Positions 24,982-33,735 of a DNA stretch of 64,000 nucleotides are shown one piece after another. Source of the stretch: an uncultured Faecalibacterium sp. (GTDB taxonomy: Bacteria; Bacillota; Clostridia; Oscillospirales; Ruminococcaceae); the NCBI GenBank assembly GCA_937880095.1, contig CALFLK010000013.1, positions 186,001 through 250,000 of the forward strand, written 5' to 3'. Under the pieces are notes generated by a model that ran no database searches, was not told the DNA's origin, and was given only the letters and a program-made list of their open reading frames with translations. Each line of letters starts with the position of its first letter. The first letter of the stretch is position 1. A program made the translations under genes and the position numbers.

Positions 24982-25805
24982 TCATCCTCGGCCAGCTCCA
25001 CCACCAAAGCTTCTTCCGCCGTCCATTCTTCTGGAGCCGCTGCTGCTTCTCCTTCTGTAACTGCTGCTTCGGGAGTGATGTCTTCCATAACTGGAATATT
25101 TACCGCCTTTTTTCTTACCGCGTCCAAATGTTCGGCTGAAACATTCTTTCACCGCTGCAATTATGCCATAGATATGTACACCAATGAAAGCCGCTGCCAC
25201 GAGGTACAGAAACACTTCGAACGCAGTCATGGCGATTGCCTTGATTTTCATCCACACTTTATGCCCAAAGGTTCCCTGCCCATATTGATCGCGGACACTG
25301 ACCTCGATTGTTTTTACGGTTTCCTTGATTGCTTTATCGTAATCGCCCTTGGAAAACGGCTTTTCCATCTTTTTATTCAGAATGGTTTTCAGCTCACTGC
25401 TGAGCTGTGTGCCGTCCAGACCTGCACCCAGCGCCACATAATAATCACCATCCGCATAACGGGACGAAGTACGGCTCAGCAAAACCAAAACGCCGTTATT
25501 CTCATCTTTATCACCCACGCCCCACTCGTTAAAGGCTTGGGTTGCATAGTCCGCTGCAGAAAGCACACCGATATCCTGTACTGTCAGCACCGCAATGGTT
25601 GCGCCTTCACATTCCTGCTGCAAAGTACCATTGAGGCTGTCCAGCCATTGTTCTGTCTCATTGCTGAGCATATCTGCGTCATCCACGACGCACACATTTT
25701 TCGGCAGGTCCGGAAACTCTGCCAATCCTTCGGCAGATACCGGAACAGCCAGCACTGCCATCAGCAATAGAAACGTCAAGCATACCGATGCGGCTTTTTC
25801 ATCAT
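24982..25805 (-). CDS. Second TPM-domain protein, signal peptide frameshifted
   Basis: The TPM domain (CVVDDADMLSNETEQWLDS, TIAVLTVQDIG, NNGVLVLLSRTSS) is about two-thirds identical to its neighbour. One span and a basic Ser/Arg/Gly tail follow. The open frame as written begins only at a TTG (25779) with no ribosome site. The natural start is the ATGATGA overlapping the lemA stop (25805), but that frame hits a stop after nine codons. One extra A in the A5 run at 25795-25799 would restore MMKKAASVCLTFLLL leading into the intact signal peptide. So this is a one-base frameshift: true mutation, phase variation, slippage or sequencing error. Confidence 0.7.
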
Positions 25806-26521
25806 GCGAACAGATCTACCTTTCCGCAGCCCCACAGCTTACCAATCACATTTGCCGGGAATCCGCCGGCTTTTTTGTTATAAGCCTGTGCTGCTTCGTT
25901 ATAGCTCAAGTGATGGATGGTTGTGCCTGCGCTGGCAAACTTGGAAAAAGCAGTCTGCTCCGATCCAGTCTGCATGGCATCCGGCGCGTTTGCCTGCACT
26001 TCGGCGTGCAGCAGATTGATGGCAGATTCCAGCGCAACGTCCGCATCATAAAGTGCCTCCGGCGTACCGCCGTGGTCTGCCTCCAGCGCAGCTTCCATAC
26101 CTTCTACGGCCACCTGTGCCGCATCCAGAACGTTCTGGTCCACACCGTCAAAACCGGATGCTGCCAGCAGAACATTCTTTGCAGACGCCGCACGAATTTC
26201 CAGCTGCGCCCGCATGGTATACTGACCGCCGCTCTTCACATCCTCAGCCACACCATGGGTGAAACTTCCGGCTGCTTTCTGGTAGCCCATACGCAGCTTT
26301 GCGCCGCCAATTCCAAACACGCTCAACGCCATGACCAGAACCAGTACTACCAATGCCACCGCCTGTTTCTGCATTGCACCGGGCAGAGCCTTTTCTACCT
26401 TTGCCAGCTTTTGCTGCGCCGGGGTCAAAGGTTTCGACTGCTCCGTTTTCTTAGCCCGATAGCTGCCGGATGTGAACCCGCCGGGGGTCTGTTCCTGTTT
26501 CGAAAAATCTGCGTTTGCCAT
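25802..26521 (-). CDS. LemA-family membrane protein
   Basis: A 239-residue protein with a cytoplasmic Lys/Gln-rich N-terminus, one span (about residues 51-72) and a helical domain. The C-terminal SYNEAAQAYNKKAGGFPANVIGKLWG matches the LemA ending in which YN...FP...G is conserved. LemA genes often sit next to TPM/YgcG genes, as here. The stop overlaps the next start. Confidence 0.85.
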   Translation of the reverse strand: MANADFSKQEQTPGGFTSGSYRAKKTEQSKPLTPAQQKLAKVEKALPGAMQKQAVALVVLVLVMALSVFGIGGAKLRMGYQKAAGSFTHGVAEDVKSGGQYTMRAQLEIRAASAKNVLLAASGFDGVDQNVLDAAQVAVEGMEAALEADHGGTPEALYDADVALESAINLLHAEVQANAPDAMQTGSEQTAFSKFASAGTTIHHLSYNEAAQAYNKKAGGFPANVIGKLWGCGKVDLFA

Positions 26522-26552
26522 AGTTCCTCACTTCTGCCGGACACAGCGGGCA

Positions 26553-27737
26553 TCAGCCGCGCTGGGATACTTCCAGCATCTTGTTCTTCAGTTCGTCCTC
26601 GATCTTGGTCAGCTCCTGCTCAGCCTCAGCACGCTTCTTGCGGCCGTCCACCTGAATCTTGTTCAGTTCGTCCAGGGTATCGATCAGGCTCTTGTTTGTT
26701 TCCTTCAGCGTATCAATATCCACAATGCCGCGCTGTGCTTCCTTGGCAGTTTCCAAGGTACCAACCTTCAGCACTTCTGCGTTCTTCTTCAGCAGGTTGT
26801 TGGTCATATCGGTAACCGCACGCTGTGCTTCCATTGCTTCACGGCTGTGTGCCAGACCCAGAGCCAGAACCATCTGGTTCTTCCACAGGGGAATGGTATT
26901 CACGATGGTAGACTGAATCTTTTCTGCCATCATGTTATCGTTATTCTGAATCAGGCGAATCTGGGGACCCATCTGCAGGCTGATGTTGCGGGTCAGCTCC
27001 AGATCGTACAGCTTCTTCTCGAAGCGGTCGCACATATCGCTCAAATCACGAGCAGCCTGTGCGTCCTCCGGCAAACCGGATTCCTTTGTCTTATCCATTG
27101 CCTGCTGCAAGGTTGTACCGCGCACGATTTCCAGCTTTTTTTTACCGGCAATGATATACATACTCAGCTCTTTGAAGTACTGCATATTCAGCTCGTACAT
27201 CTTGTCCATCATGGCAATGTCTTTCAGCAGAGTGACCTGATGCTGCTCCAGCATAGACTGAATCTTGTCCACGTTGGTTTCTGCCTTGGCATAACGGGTC
27301 TTCAGCTGCTGAATCTGTACGCCCTTTTTCTTGAAGAAGCCCAAAAAGCCCTTGCTTTCCTCAGCGGCATCAAATCGCTGCAGTTCACCGATCAGGTCGG
27401 TGACCATATCGCCTACTTCGCCCAGATCCTTGGTGCGAACCTTGCTCAGTGCAGTTTCGGAAAAATCGCCGATCTTCTTCTGGCTGGCAGCACCGTACTG
27501 CAAAACCTGCTGGCTGTTGGTCACGTCAATTTTTTCTACAAAAGCATCCACAACGGCCTGCTCTTCGGGGCTCAGCTCGATGGTTTCCTCCACCTTCTTT
27601 TCCTCGACGACTTCTTCCTGCTTTTCTTCTTCCACAGGCTTTTCAGCTTCAGCCTCGGTACCCATCGGGTCCAGCGTCAGAGTCGGCACACTAGCGGGAG
27701 CCTCCAACTCCAGATTCAGCTCGTTATTTTCTGCCAT
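26553..27737 (-). CDS. TelA-family toxic anion resistance protein
   Basis: A 394-residue soluble helical protein. After an acidic N-terminus (to about residue 70) it matches the TelA/YceH family: VVDAFVEKIDVTNSQQVLQYGAASQKKIGDFSETALSKVRTKDLG, GFLGFFKKKG, and MGPQIRLIQNNDNMMAEKIQSTIVNTIPLWKNQM. The family is linked to tellurite, cell-envelope and bacteriocin tolerance, without a defined reaction. It pairs with the XpaC-like gene, as in Bacillus. Confidence 0.92.
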   Translation of the reverse strand: MAENNELNLELEAPASVPTLTLDPMGTEAEAEKPVEEEKQEEVVEEKKVEETIELSPEEQAVVDAFVEKIDVTNSQQVLQYGAASQKKIGDFSETALSKVRTKDLGEVGDMVTDLIGELQRFDAAEESKGFLGFFKKKGVQIQQLKTRYAKAETNVDKIQSMLEQHQVTLLKDIAMMDKMYELNMQYFKELSMYIIAGKKKLEIVRGTTLQQAMDKTKESGLPEDAQAARDLSDMCDRFEKKLYDLELTRNISLQMGPQIRLIQNNDNMMAEKIQSTIVNTIPLWKNQMVLALGLAHSREAMEAQRAVTDMTNNLLKKNAEVLKVGTLETAKEAQRGIVDIDTLKETNKSLIDTLDELNKIQVDGRKKRAEAEQELTKIEDELKNKMLEVSQRG

Positions 27738-27787
27738 AATATGATTCCATCCTTTCTTTTGGGTTAAATACTCTATCCAGTTACGGC

Positions 27788-28411
27788 TTACAAGCCCTGA
27801 CCCTTCATCATGTTCTGCAGAACTTCCAAATCTGCGGAAAGGTCCATGCTTTCTGCCGCATACAATGCATCCAACTGATTTTCAAATGCGGTTGCAATCT
27901 GCGCCGCATTCTGCTCGACTTCCGCCTTGACCGAAGCAGCGTTTTCACCGCGCACGCCCTGTCGTGCCAATGCTGCATACTGGCTCAGCACGCGCACCGC
28001 ATCCGGCAGATAGTAGTTGGCAAAGCGTCGTGCCGTTTTGCCCTTGGCGGGGTTCTGCTCCACCACTTCCAGAATACCACGGCCAGCCTGCTCCATTCGC
28101 TGCATCGCAGCAGACAGCTGCGGGTCAGGCAGTGCAGCATTCAGCGCATGGAGGGTGTTCAGTTCCTTTTCCATGGACTCCAGCATCTGGTCCACATCAT
28201 CCACACCGGTATGGAATCCTACCTCATGCTCCACAATGCGGGGCGGGCAAATCTTTTTTGCTGCCACAAACACAACGCCGCTCAGCACAGCTGTGCCTGC
28301 CAGTACAGGAAGGCTGTACAGTGGTGCAGCCAGACCCATAACCAGCCAGACCGCAGCTGCACCATACCAGGGCAGTACACTGGGTTTCTCGATCCGCATG
28401 ATTTTACTCAT
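27788..28411 (-). CDS. XpaC-like (5-bromo-4-chloroindolyl phosphate hydrolysis family) membrane protein
   Basis: A 207-residue protein with two adjacent N-terminal spans (about residues 12-50) and a cytoplasmic helical domain containing EKELNTLHALNAALPDPQL and KTARRFANYYLPDAVRVLSQY, typical of PF10112. These genes commonly precede telA. The ribosome site is TAGAGGGGAC, matching that of the gene at 30380 and complementary to the C-rich tract of the candidate small RNA at 50517-50597. Confidence 0.85.
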   Translation of the reverse strand: MSKIMRIEKPSVLPWYGAAAVWLVMGLAAPLYSLPVLAGTAVLSGVVFVAAKKICPPRIVEHEVGFHTGVDDVDQMLESMEKELNTLHALNAALPDPQLSAAMQRMEQAGRGILEVVEQNPAKGKTARRFANYYLPDAVRVLSQYAALARQGVRGENAASVKAEVEQNAAQIATAFENQLDALYAAESMDLSADLEVLQNMMKGQGL

Positions 28412-28508
28412 GGTATTGTCCCCTCTATCGTAAAATTATTTCTTACCTTTGCTGCTTTTTGAAGATTGCAACGACCGGCAAGTGAATTTATCCATATTTT
28501 ACAATGAA

Positions 28509-29354
28509 TCAATCCTTTGCACAAGACCACAATTCATTCAGCAGCGGTGCAACGCCTTCTTCGCGTGCATTGGGCAGAACACGGTCCGCCGCATCCTTTA
28601 CCGCCTGCGGTGCATTTTCCATTGCACAGCCCAAACCTGCTGCACGAATCATGCCCAAATCGTTGTGTCCGTCGCCGGAAGCAACTACTTTGCTCATGGG
28701 AATTTCCAAGCTTTCACACAGAGCGGTCAGGCTCTTGCCCTTATCCACACCGGAGCGCATTACGTCGTAGCTGCACCAGTCACCCATATCATATACGTTT
28801 GCAATGGGCAAAAACTCCAAACCCAGATATCCATACTTTTCCCGGAAACGCTCCAAGCCATCCGGCGGGAACATCAAAAAGGCAGATACCGGCATCTCAT
28901 CCAGATGGCGGTCCTGATCTTCGCCGTCCAGCACAATCAGGTTTGTGCCTGCTTCTGCCAGTTTCTGAAAAGATTCCTTAACCAGATCATAACCGACGTA
29001 TGCGTAATAGCCATCCGAGAACGCAAACTGCAGCGGATAATCATAATCCTCGCAGAAATCCACCAGCGCATACATTTCTTCATTGGTGAGGGTAATCTTG
29101 CTGATGGTCTGTCCCTTGGCATCGATCACATGTGCGCCGTTATTGCAGACCGCATAATCAAATTTGAGCTTACCCAGCAGCTTTTTGGAACCGCAAAGCG
29201 AACTCTGGGAACGGCCCGTGCAAATCACGAATTTTGCGCCCTGCGCTTTCAGATTCTGGACCGCCCGCTCTACTTCTTTCCGAGGGCAGTTTTCCCCCAG
29301 GGGAACCAGCGTGTTATCAAAATCGCTGGCATATAAAACATATTGGTTCTCCAT
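28509..29354 (-). CDS. Cof-type HAD phosphatase
   Basis: The 281-residue product has the HAD motifs ASDFDNTLV (nucleophile Asp), CTGRSQSSL, a conserved Lys in VDKGKSL and VASGDGHNDLGMI. It is a class IIB Cof hydrolase, which acts on sugar phosphates, phosphorylated vitamins or nucleotides. AAGGAGATCACC precedes the ATG, and an extended -10 (TGTTATACT) lies about 35 bases upstream. It may read into the xpaC operon, 98 bases downstream with no terminator seen. Confidence 0.9.
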   Translation of the reverse strand: MENQYVLYASDFDNTLVPLGENCPRKEVERAVQNLKAQGAKFVICTGRSQSSLCGSKKLLGKLKFDYAVCNNGAHVIDAKGQTISKITLTNEEMYALVDFCEDYDYPLQFAFSDGYYAYVGYDLVKESFQKLAEAGTNLIVLDGEDQDRHLDEMPVSAFLMFPPDGLERFREKYGYLGLEFLPIANVYDMGDWCSYDVMRSGVDKGKSLTALCESLEIPMSKVVASGDGHNDLGMIRAAGLGCAMENAPQAVKDAADRVLPNAREEGVAPLLNELWSCAKD

Positions 29355-29397
29355 GGTGATCTCCTTACTTCATCTTACATATGCTACAGTATAACAC

Positions 29398-29443
29398 AAA
29401 AAAAACGATTTGCGCGATCTTTCCGATGCACAAATCGTTTTTT
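29398..29443 (-). terminator. Terminator of the ArsP_2-type permease gene
   Basis: AACGATTTG pairs with CAAATCGTT with an A8/T6 flank; it lies 29 bases after the stop. Confidence 0.75.
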
Positions 29444-29471
29444 GCATGATTTTACAATTCACTCACAGATC

Positions 29472-30380
29472 TTATACAAACAGCATAACCACCTGGATAA
29501 AGATGCCCACAAAGGAACCTGCTGCCCACAGCAGACCTGTGATAAACAGATTCTGTTTCCAGCTGCGGTTTGTACGCCACAATACTGCCAGACCGATACC
29601 TGCTCCGGTAGCCAGACCAGCTACCAAGCTGGAAAAGCGAATCGCACCGGACACATACATCTGGGTCAGCAGTACACTGGAAGCACAGTTGGGGATCAAG
29701 CCAACCAGCGCAGCTACCATCGGCTGAATCACGCCCAGACCGCGCAGCGCACCAGAGAATGCATCATACCCCACCAACTCCACAATCAAACCAAACAGAA
29801 CGCTGAACAGAATGATAAAGAAGGAAAGCTCCAGCGTGTGCCGCAGTGCAGCACGCCAAATGCTGACGCTCTCTGCGCCTTCATGCGCGCTGTGGCAGTC
29901 TACTTCGTCCGCATGACCGGTATAACCGCCGCGCAGACCAACGGGCATCAGACGGCGCAAAACACCATCCAGCAAGAAGCCCACGCCCAGTGCGTAAACC
30001 ACTTTGATGCCCAGCAAAATCACCAGCATATGCCACTGACCCGGCATGGATGCCAGAAGCGGAATGGCCTCATCACTGGTGGACAGGAACACTGCCATTA
30101 ATGTACCCAGCGTAATCACTTTCGAGGAGTACAGATTCGCGGCAACTGCTGAAAATCCGCACTGCGGCACACAGCCCAGCACAGATGCCGGAATGAACCC
30201 CCAGCGACCGCTGCGTGCCAACGCACGCTCGATGGAATCGCCGTGGCGGCTCTCGATATATTCAATCAGCAGACAAGCCAGATACAAAAGCGGCAAAGTC
30301 TGGATGGCATCTGTCAGCGCATGATCCAAGACGTGCGCCAGCATATGCGGCATAAAGTGATGAAACAATTCTTCAAACAA
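29472..30380 (-). CDS. Putative manganese/heavy-metal permease (ArsP_2 type)
   Basis: A 302-residue, roughly 8-10-span protein with two related half-motifs, VLGCVPQCGFSAVAANLY and LVGLIPNCASSVLLTQMY, plus STSDEAIPLL. These are diagnostic of the PF11449 family, annotated as putative manganese transporters or metal exporters. The Cys in each P-x-C turn may bind metal. A His-rich, acidic loop (HADEVDCHSAHEG) lies between the halves. Translation starts at a TTG seven bases after GAGGGG. Its leader carries an attenuator-like hairpin. Confidence 0.85.
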   Translation of the reverse strand: MFEELFHHFMPHMLAHVLDHALTDAIQTLPLLYLACLLIEYIESRHGDSIERALARSGRWGFIPASVLGCVPQCGFSAVAANLYSSKVITLGTLMAVFLSTSDEAIPLLASMPGQWHMLVILLGIKVVYALGVGFLLDGVLRRLMPVGLRGGYTGHADEVDCHSAHEGAESVSIWRAALRHTLELSFFIILFSVLFGLIVELVGYDAFSGALRGLGVIQPMVAALVGLIPNCASSVLLTQMYVSGAIRFSSLVAGLATGAGIGLAVLWRTNRSWKQNLFITGLLWAAGSFVGIFIQVVMLFV

Positions 30381-30402
30381 GGCTGGTCCCCTCTACTTTC
30401 CC

Positions 30403-30476
30403 AAAATAAAGCAGTCTGCTGCAAAACTGCAACAGACTGCAATTTCGCAACGATGCAAAAACATTGCACTGCTGCG
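30403..30476 (-). promoter_or_regulatory. Attenuator-like leader of the metal permease gene
   Basis: Within a leader of about 90 nt, the minus strand has a perfect GCAGTCTG-T-TGCA / TGCA-G-CAGACTGC hairpin (30440-30411) followed by TTTATTTT, which looks like an intrinsic terminator just before the ribosome site. The first leader segment, GCAGCAGTGCAA (30475-30464), can instead pair with the left arm TTGCAGTCTGTTGC, offering an antiterminator. Which signal it senses is unknown; it does not show the yybP-ykoY manganese riboswitch core. Confidence 0.5.
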
Positions 30477-30478
30477 AT

Positions 30479-30507
30479 ATTATATCCCATCCGAGATATT
30501 TTTTCAA
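30479..30507 (-). promoter_or_regulatory. Promoter of the metal permease gene
   Basis: On the minus strand TTGAAA (30507-30502), 17 bases, TATAAT (30484-30479). Confidence 0.75.
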
Positions 30508-30558
30508 TACAAATTTACAAAAAGATTGCAAATTGGTACCGTTTCGAGAAAACCCGTC

Positions 30559-33500
30559 TTAATACTTTTTGGTTGCGGCAATCGCAATGCCCAGCGTTGC
30601 CCATGCCAGCTGATACAGCAGCACTGCAATCAGACTGATCGAAGCCATACCACCAGTCACGCTCAGTAGCAAACCAATCACCATCGCTACCGCTGCAGCA
30701 ACTGCCTGCACGGTACTTCCGCTGCGCTGTGCATCTTCGGCACCAGCTGCAGCACGCAGACCGCCTACCATGCTGACAAATCCGCCCAGATGCACCATGC
30801 AGCCATCCTCATAGGGCAGATAGCCTACCGCTGGGCGAAGTCGATTGGTTTCTTCTGCGTTCAAGACCTTTACGAAGCCGGGACGCAGACGATAGATTTC
30901 TTCAATACGACGCTCGGTCAAAGTGGGGTCCTGTGCGGTTACCAGCAGACGAATATTCTCCTTGCGCAAAATATTCAGCGTATGTGCTACCTGTTTGGTA
31001 CCGTTATAGCCAAACAGGAACATGGCATACAGCTTACCGGAAACTGCCAGATACAGCACATGACTGCTGCCTTCCTTGGTGTAGCGCTTTTCATAATCCA
31101 GTGCAGGCAGAGCAATGCCCTCGTCCTGCATCATTTCGCGGGTACCCAGTACTACACGGCAATGGTCACACCATGCCACATAACCACGACCGGTACGCAC
31201 TTCCAAATCCTTGACCGGGTACAGCATATCCGTATGATTTTCAATCATACCCCGGAACAAGCCTTCCAATGTATTACATCCTGCAATCAGAACGCTGGTT
31301 GCATACAGGATTGCCGAGTCGATGCGCTCTTTCTGGAAGGTCTTGATGCCGTCCAGTCGTGCGCAAATCGGCGGGAACAGTTCAGATGCATCCACCTGCA
31401 GCACATCCACTTCGCCCAGTTTTTCAATCGAAGGCCATCCGGGTACCACTGCACCAACCTGACCGGCAGATTTCTGCATCAGCAGCGTGGATACGCCACA
31501 CAGCAGCAGCAATCCCATCGGAGCGCCCAAGCACAGCACACCCGCCAGCACCGACACTGCCGTGACAGCATTTCCACCACGGACCATCGTAATGAATGCA
31601 CCAACCAAAGCTGCTGCACCCAACAGACGGACCAGCAGAACCGAACGCTGGTCGGAATAGTGCGGCGCACTGCTCTGTGCCACAAAACCCTTCATCATGG
31701 CATCCGGACGGCTCAGCATTACAACCGGGTCGTCCTCGTCCATGCCATTGCACAGAAGCTGTGCCGTAGCACGATCTTCCAGGCGGTAAGCGGTGGAATG
31801 TTTTACACCAGAGGTCATAACGGCAAAGCCATCCCGATCCACTGCGGCTTTCATGCGTTTGCCCAGTAAACTTGCAAAGACCAGCATGGCTGCCATGCCG
31901 GCAAACATAGCCTGTTTGGTCAAATCAAAATCTTTCAGGAACACCAGTGCCAGCACCAGCTGCAGCGCAGCGGCACAAACCGCCAGCGCAGGCAAGCCAT
32001 CCGCTGTAGGTTTCTTGCCGGGCAGCAAGCTCTTGAAGCCATCTGCCAGACCATGCATATTCAACAGGGCGCAGCCCAACAGAAGCAGCAGATTCACGCA
32101 AATCCAAGCTGCGGGAGCAGCAACCGGGTCAATGCCGGGAATCACATTGCTGCCAAACTGTCCCAGAATATCCAGCACCAGCAGCGCGACTGCCAAAATA
32201 CCGGAAATTGCCGTTGCCAGCGTCAGTTGCGTGCAGCGCTTTTCCAGACGCTCCTGCAGTTGCGGTGCATCCTCAGGGTTTGTGTATTCTTCAATCGGCA
32301 ATTCTGCCGCTTCCCGTTCTGTGGACGCCTGTTCTTCCGGTTCCGCATCGGAATTGGATTTTTCACCACCGAGCCACTTCCGGAAAGCAAACGTAAAACC
32401 AGTTTTTTCGGTTTCCTGTGCTTCGCCTTCTTCTTCGGAGTCTTCTTCCAATTCTTCTTCGTCTGTATCGTCTTCCAGATCTTCCCGGATGCCGTCCAGA
32501 CCCAGCATGTGAATCACACCGCGCCAACCGCTGCGTTTTTCTTCCGGTTCATCGTCTTCATCGTCGGTTTCGTCGTCAGATCCTGCCAAGTCAAACGCAA
32601 TGGTACTCTGCGTATCCTCTTCTGCGTCCTGCGGGAAATCCTCCGCATCCGTTTCCGGTTCTTCCGATTTCGTAAAGCTGATTTCTCCTGTGGGGTCGGT
32701 ATCGTTTTCTGCCGAATCCCAATCGCTCACCAACTCATCTGCATCGGATTCGTCCGATTCCGCTTCCAGTAGGATTTCGCCTGTTTGTACTGCTTCCGCA
32801 ACCGGAGTCTGGGGTTCTGCAGAGAGGTTCAGCGGAATTTCCATCGTGCTCGTGTCGCAATCGGTCTGTTCCGCACGGACCTCGCTTTTCTCTTCCACAA
32901 GCATCATGGAAGGCTGTACATCCTCTTCACTTGCGTGTGTATAGATATCTGCCATGATTTCTTCCAGACGCTTTTTCTCTTCCTGGGAAGATTCTGTCTG
33001 TGCCGGCTGTTTTTCTTCCTTGGGCAATTCCGGCTCGGCTTTCGGCTGGGATACGGTGCGCGGCTGCATTTCCGGCATCAGCACCTTGGGCTCTCGCGGT
33101 TCTGCTGCAACCGTCTTTTTCGGTTCCGGCGCAATATCGCCGCTTTCCAAATAGTTGATCTGGTTCAGCAGTTCATCCACCGACACCTTTTGCTGTGCCG
33201 TTTTGCGCATCAGCTCATCCGCCGTAATTCTATACTTTTTTTCTACAGGTTTTTCTTCCTTAGGCAATTCCGGCTCAGACTTCGGTTCCGGTTCCGGTTT
33301 TTTCTGGGGCTCCGGCTGGGGTTCTTCCTGATCGAACTCCATCAGGCTGGGTACTTCCAGTGTGTCTTCTTCGGAAGAATCCTCGCTGCTGTCCTCGAAA
33401 TCCATTTCGAAAGAGTCTTCTTCCTCTGCCTGTGCATCGGAGGCTTCCTCTTCGCAAAATTCTTCTTCATCTTCATCGTCTTTGCGGCGCAGCCAGGAGA

Positions 33501-33720
33501 AAAAGCCTTTTTTCTTGGGTTGCTCGGCTTCCTCTTCCAGCAAAACCCGTGCCGTTACATGGCGCATATCTTCCGGCACTTCAATCACGGTGTTGGTAAA
33601 GAATTCGCGGAACGCTTCATCCCGCTGCAGTTCCTCACCGTTTGCCGGGCCGTTTTCCCGATGAAAGATATTTTGGGACCAGCTATCGTCAGAACGATTT
33701 TCTCCCTGTTTTTCCTGCAT
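30559..33720 (-). CDS. Pseudo-P-type ATPase with large acidic N-terminal domain
   Basis: A 1053-residue protein. Residues 1-490 are acidic, disordered and repetitive (PEPELPKEEKP twice), with FSWLRRK and FRKWLGG motifs. Residues 495-1048 follow P1B ATPase topology: four spans (500-620), an actuator-like domain, two spans (697-745), a cytoplasmic domain and two final spans (1003-1048). The linker SIEKLGEVDVLQVDASELF aligns with EKLGxVDxxxFDKTGTLT, so Asp777 remains but KTGTL is replaced by ASELF. MLTGD has become LVTAQD and GDGxND has become YEDGCMV; the CPC ion site is LGAP. It cannot work as a normal pump. The gene is 15 bases after rlmB, so it is co-transcribed. Confidence 0.82.
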   Translation of the reverse strand: MQEKQGENRSDDSWSQNIFHRENGPANGEELQRDEAFREFFTNTVIEVPEDMRHVTARVLLEEEAEQPKKKGFFSWLRRKDDEDEEEFCEEEASDAQAEEEDSFEMDFEDSSEDSSEEDTLEVPSLMEFDQEEPQPEPQKKPEPEPKSEPELPKEEKPVEKKYRITADELMRKTAQQKVSVDELLNQINYLESGDIAPEPKKTVAAEPREPKVLMPEMQPRTVSQPKAEPELPKEEKQPAQTESSQEEKKRLEEIMADIYTHASEEDVQPSMMLVEEKSEVRAEQTDCDTSTMEIPLNLSAEPQTPVAEAVQTGEILLEAESDESDADELVSDWDSAENDTDPTGEISFTKSEEPETDAEDFPQDAEEDTQSTIAFDLAGSDDETDDEDDEPEEKRSGWRGVIHMLGLDGIREDLEDDTDEEELEEDSEEEGEAQETEKTGFTFAFRKWLGGEKSNSDAEPEEQASTEREAAELPIEEYTNPEDAPQLQERLEKRCTQLTLATAISGILAVALLVLDILGQFGSNVIPGIDPVAAPAAWICVNLLLLLGCALLNMHGLADGFKSLLPGKKPTADGLPALAVCAAALQLVLALVFLKDFDLTKQAMFAGMAAMLVFASLLGKRMKAAVDRDGFAVMTSGVKHSTAYRLEDRATAQLLCNGMDEDDPVVMLSRPDAMMKGFVAQSSAPHYSDQRSVLLVRLLGAAALVGAFITMVRGGNAVTAVSVLAGVLCLGAPMGLLLLCGVSTLLMQKSAGQVGAVVPGWPSIEKLGEVDVLQVDASELFPPICARLDGIKTFQKERIDSAILYATSVLIAGCNTLEGLFRGMIENHTDMLYPVKDLEVRTGRGYVAWCDHCRVVLGTREMMQDEGIALPALDYEKRYTKEGSSHVLYLAVSGKLYAMFLFGYNGTKQVAHTLNILRKENIRLLVTAQDPTLTERRIEEIYRLRPGFVKVLNAEETNRLRPAVGYLPYEDGCMVHLGGFVSMVGGLRAAAGAEDAQRSGSTVQAVAAAVAMVIGLLLSVTGGMASISLIAVLLYQLAWATLGIAIAATKKY

Positions 33721-33735
33721 CGTTCTCTCCCCCTT

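Noticed and set aside
30403..30476. yybP-ykoY manganese riboswitch before the metal permease
   Set aside because: The conserved core loops of that riboswitch are not visible; only a simple attenuator-like hairpin pair is.
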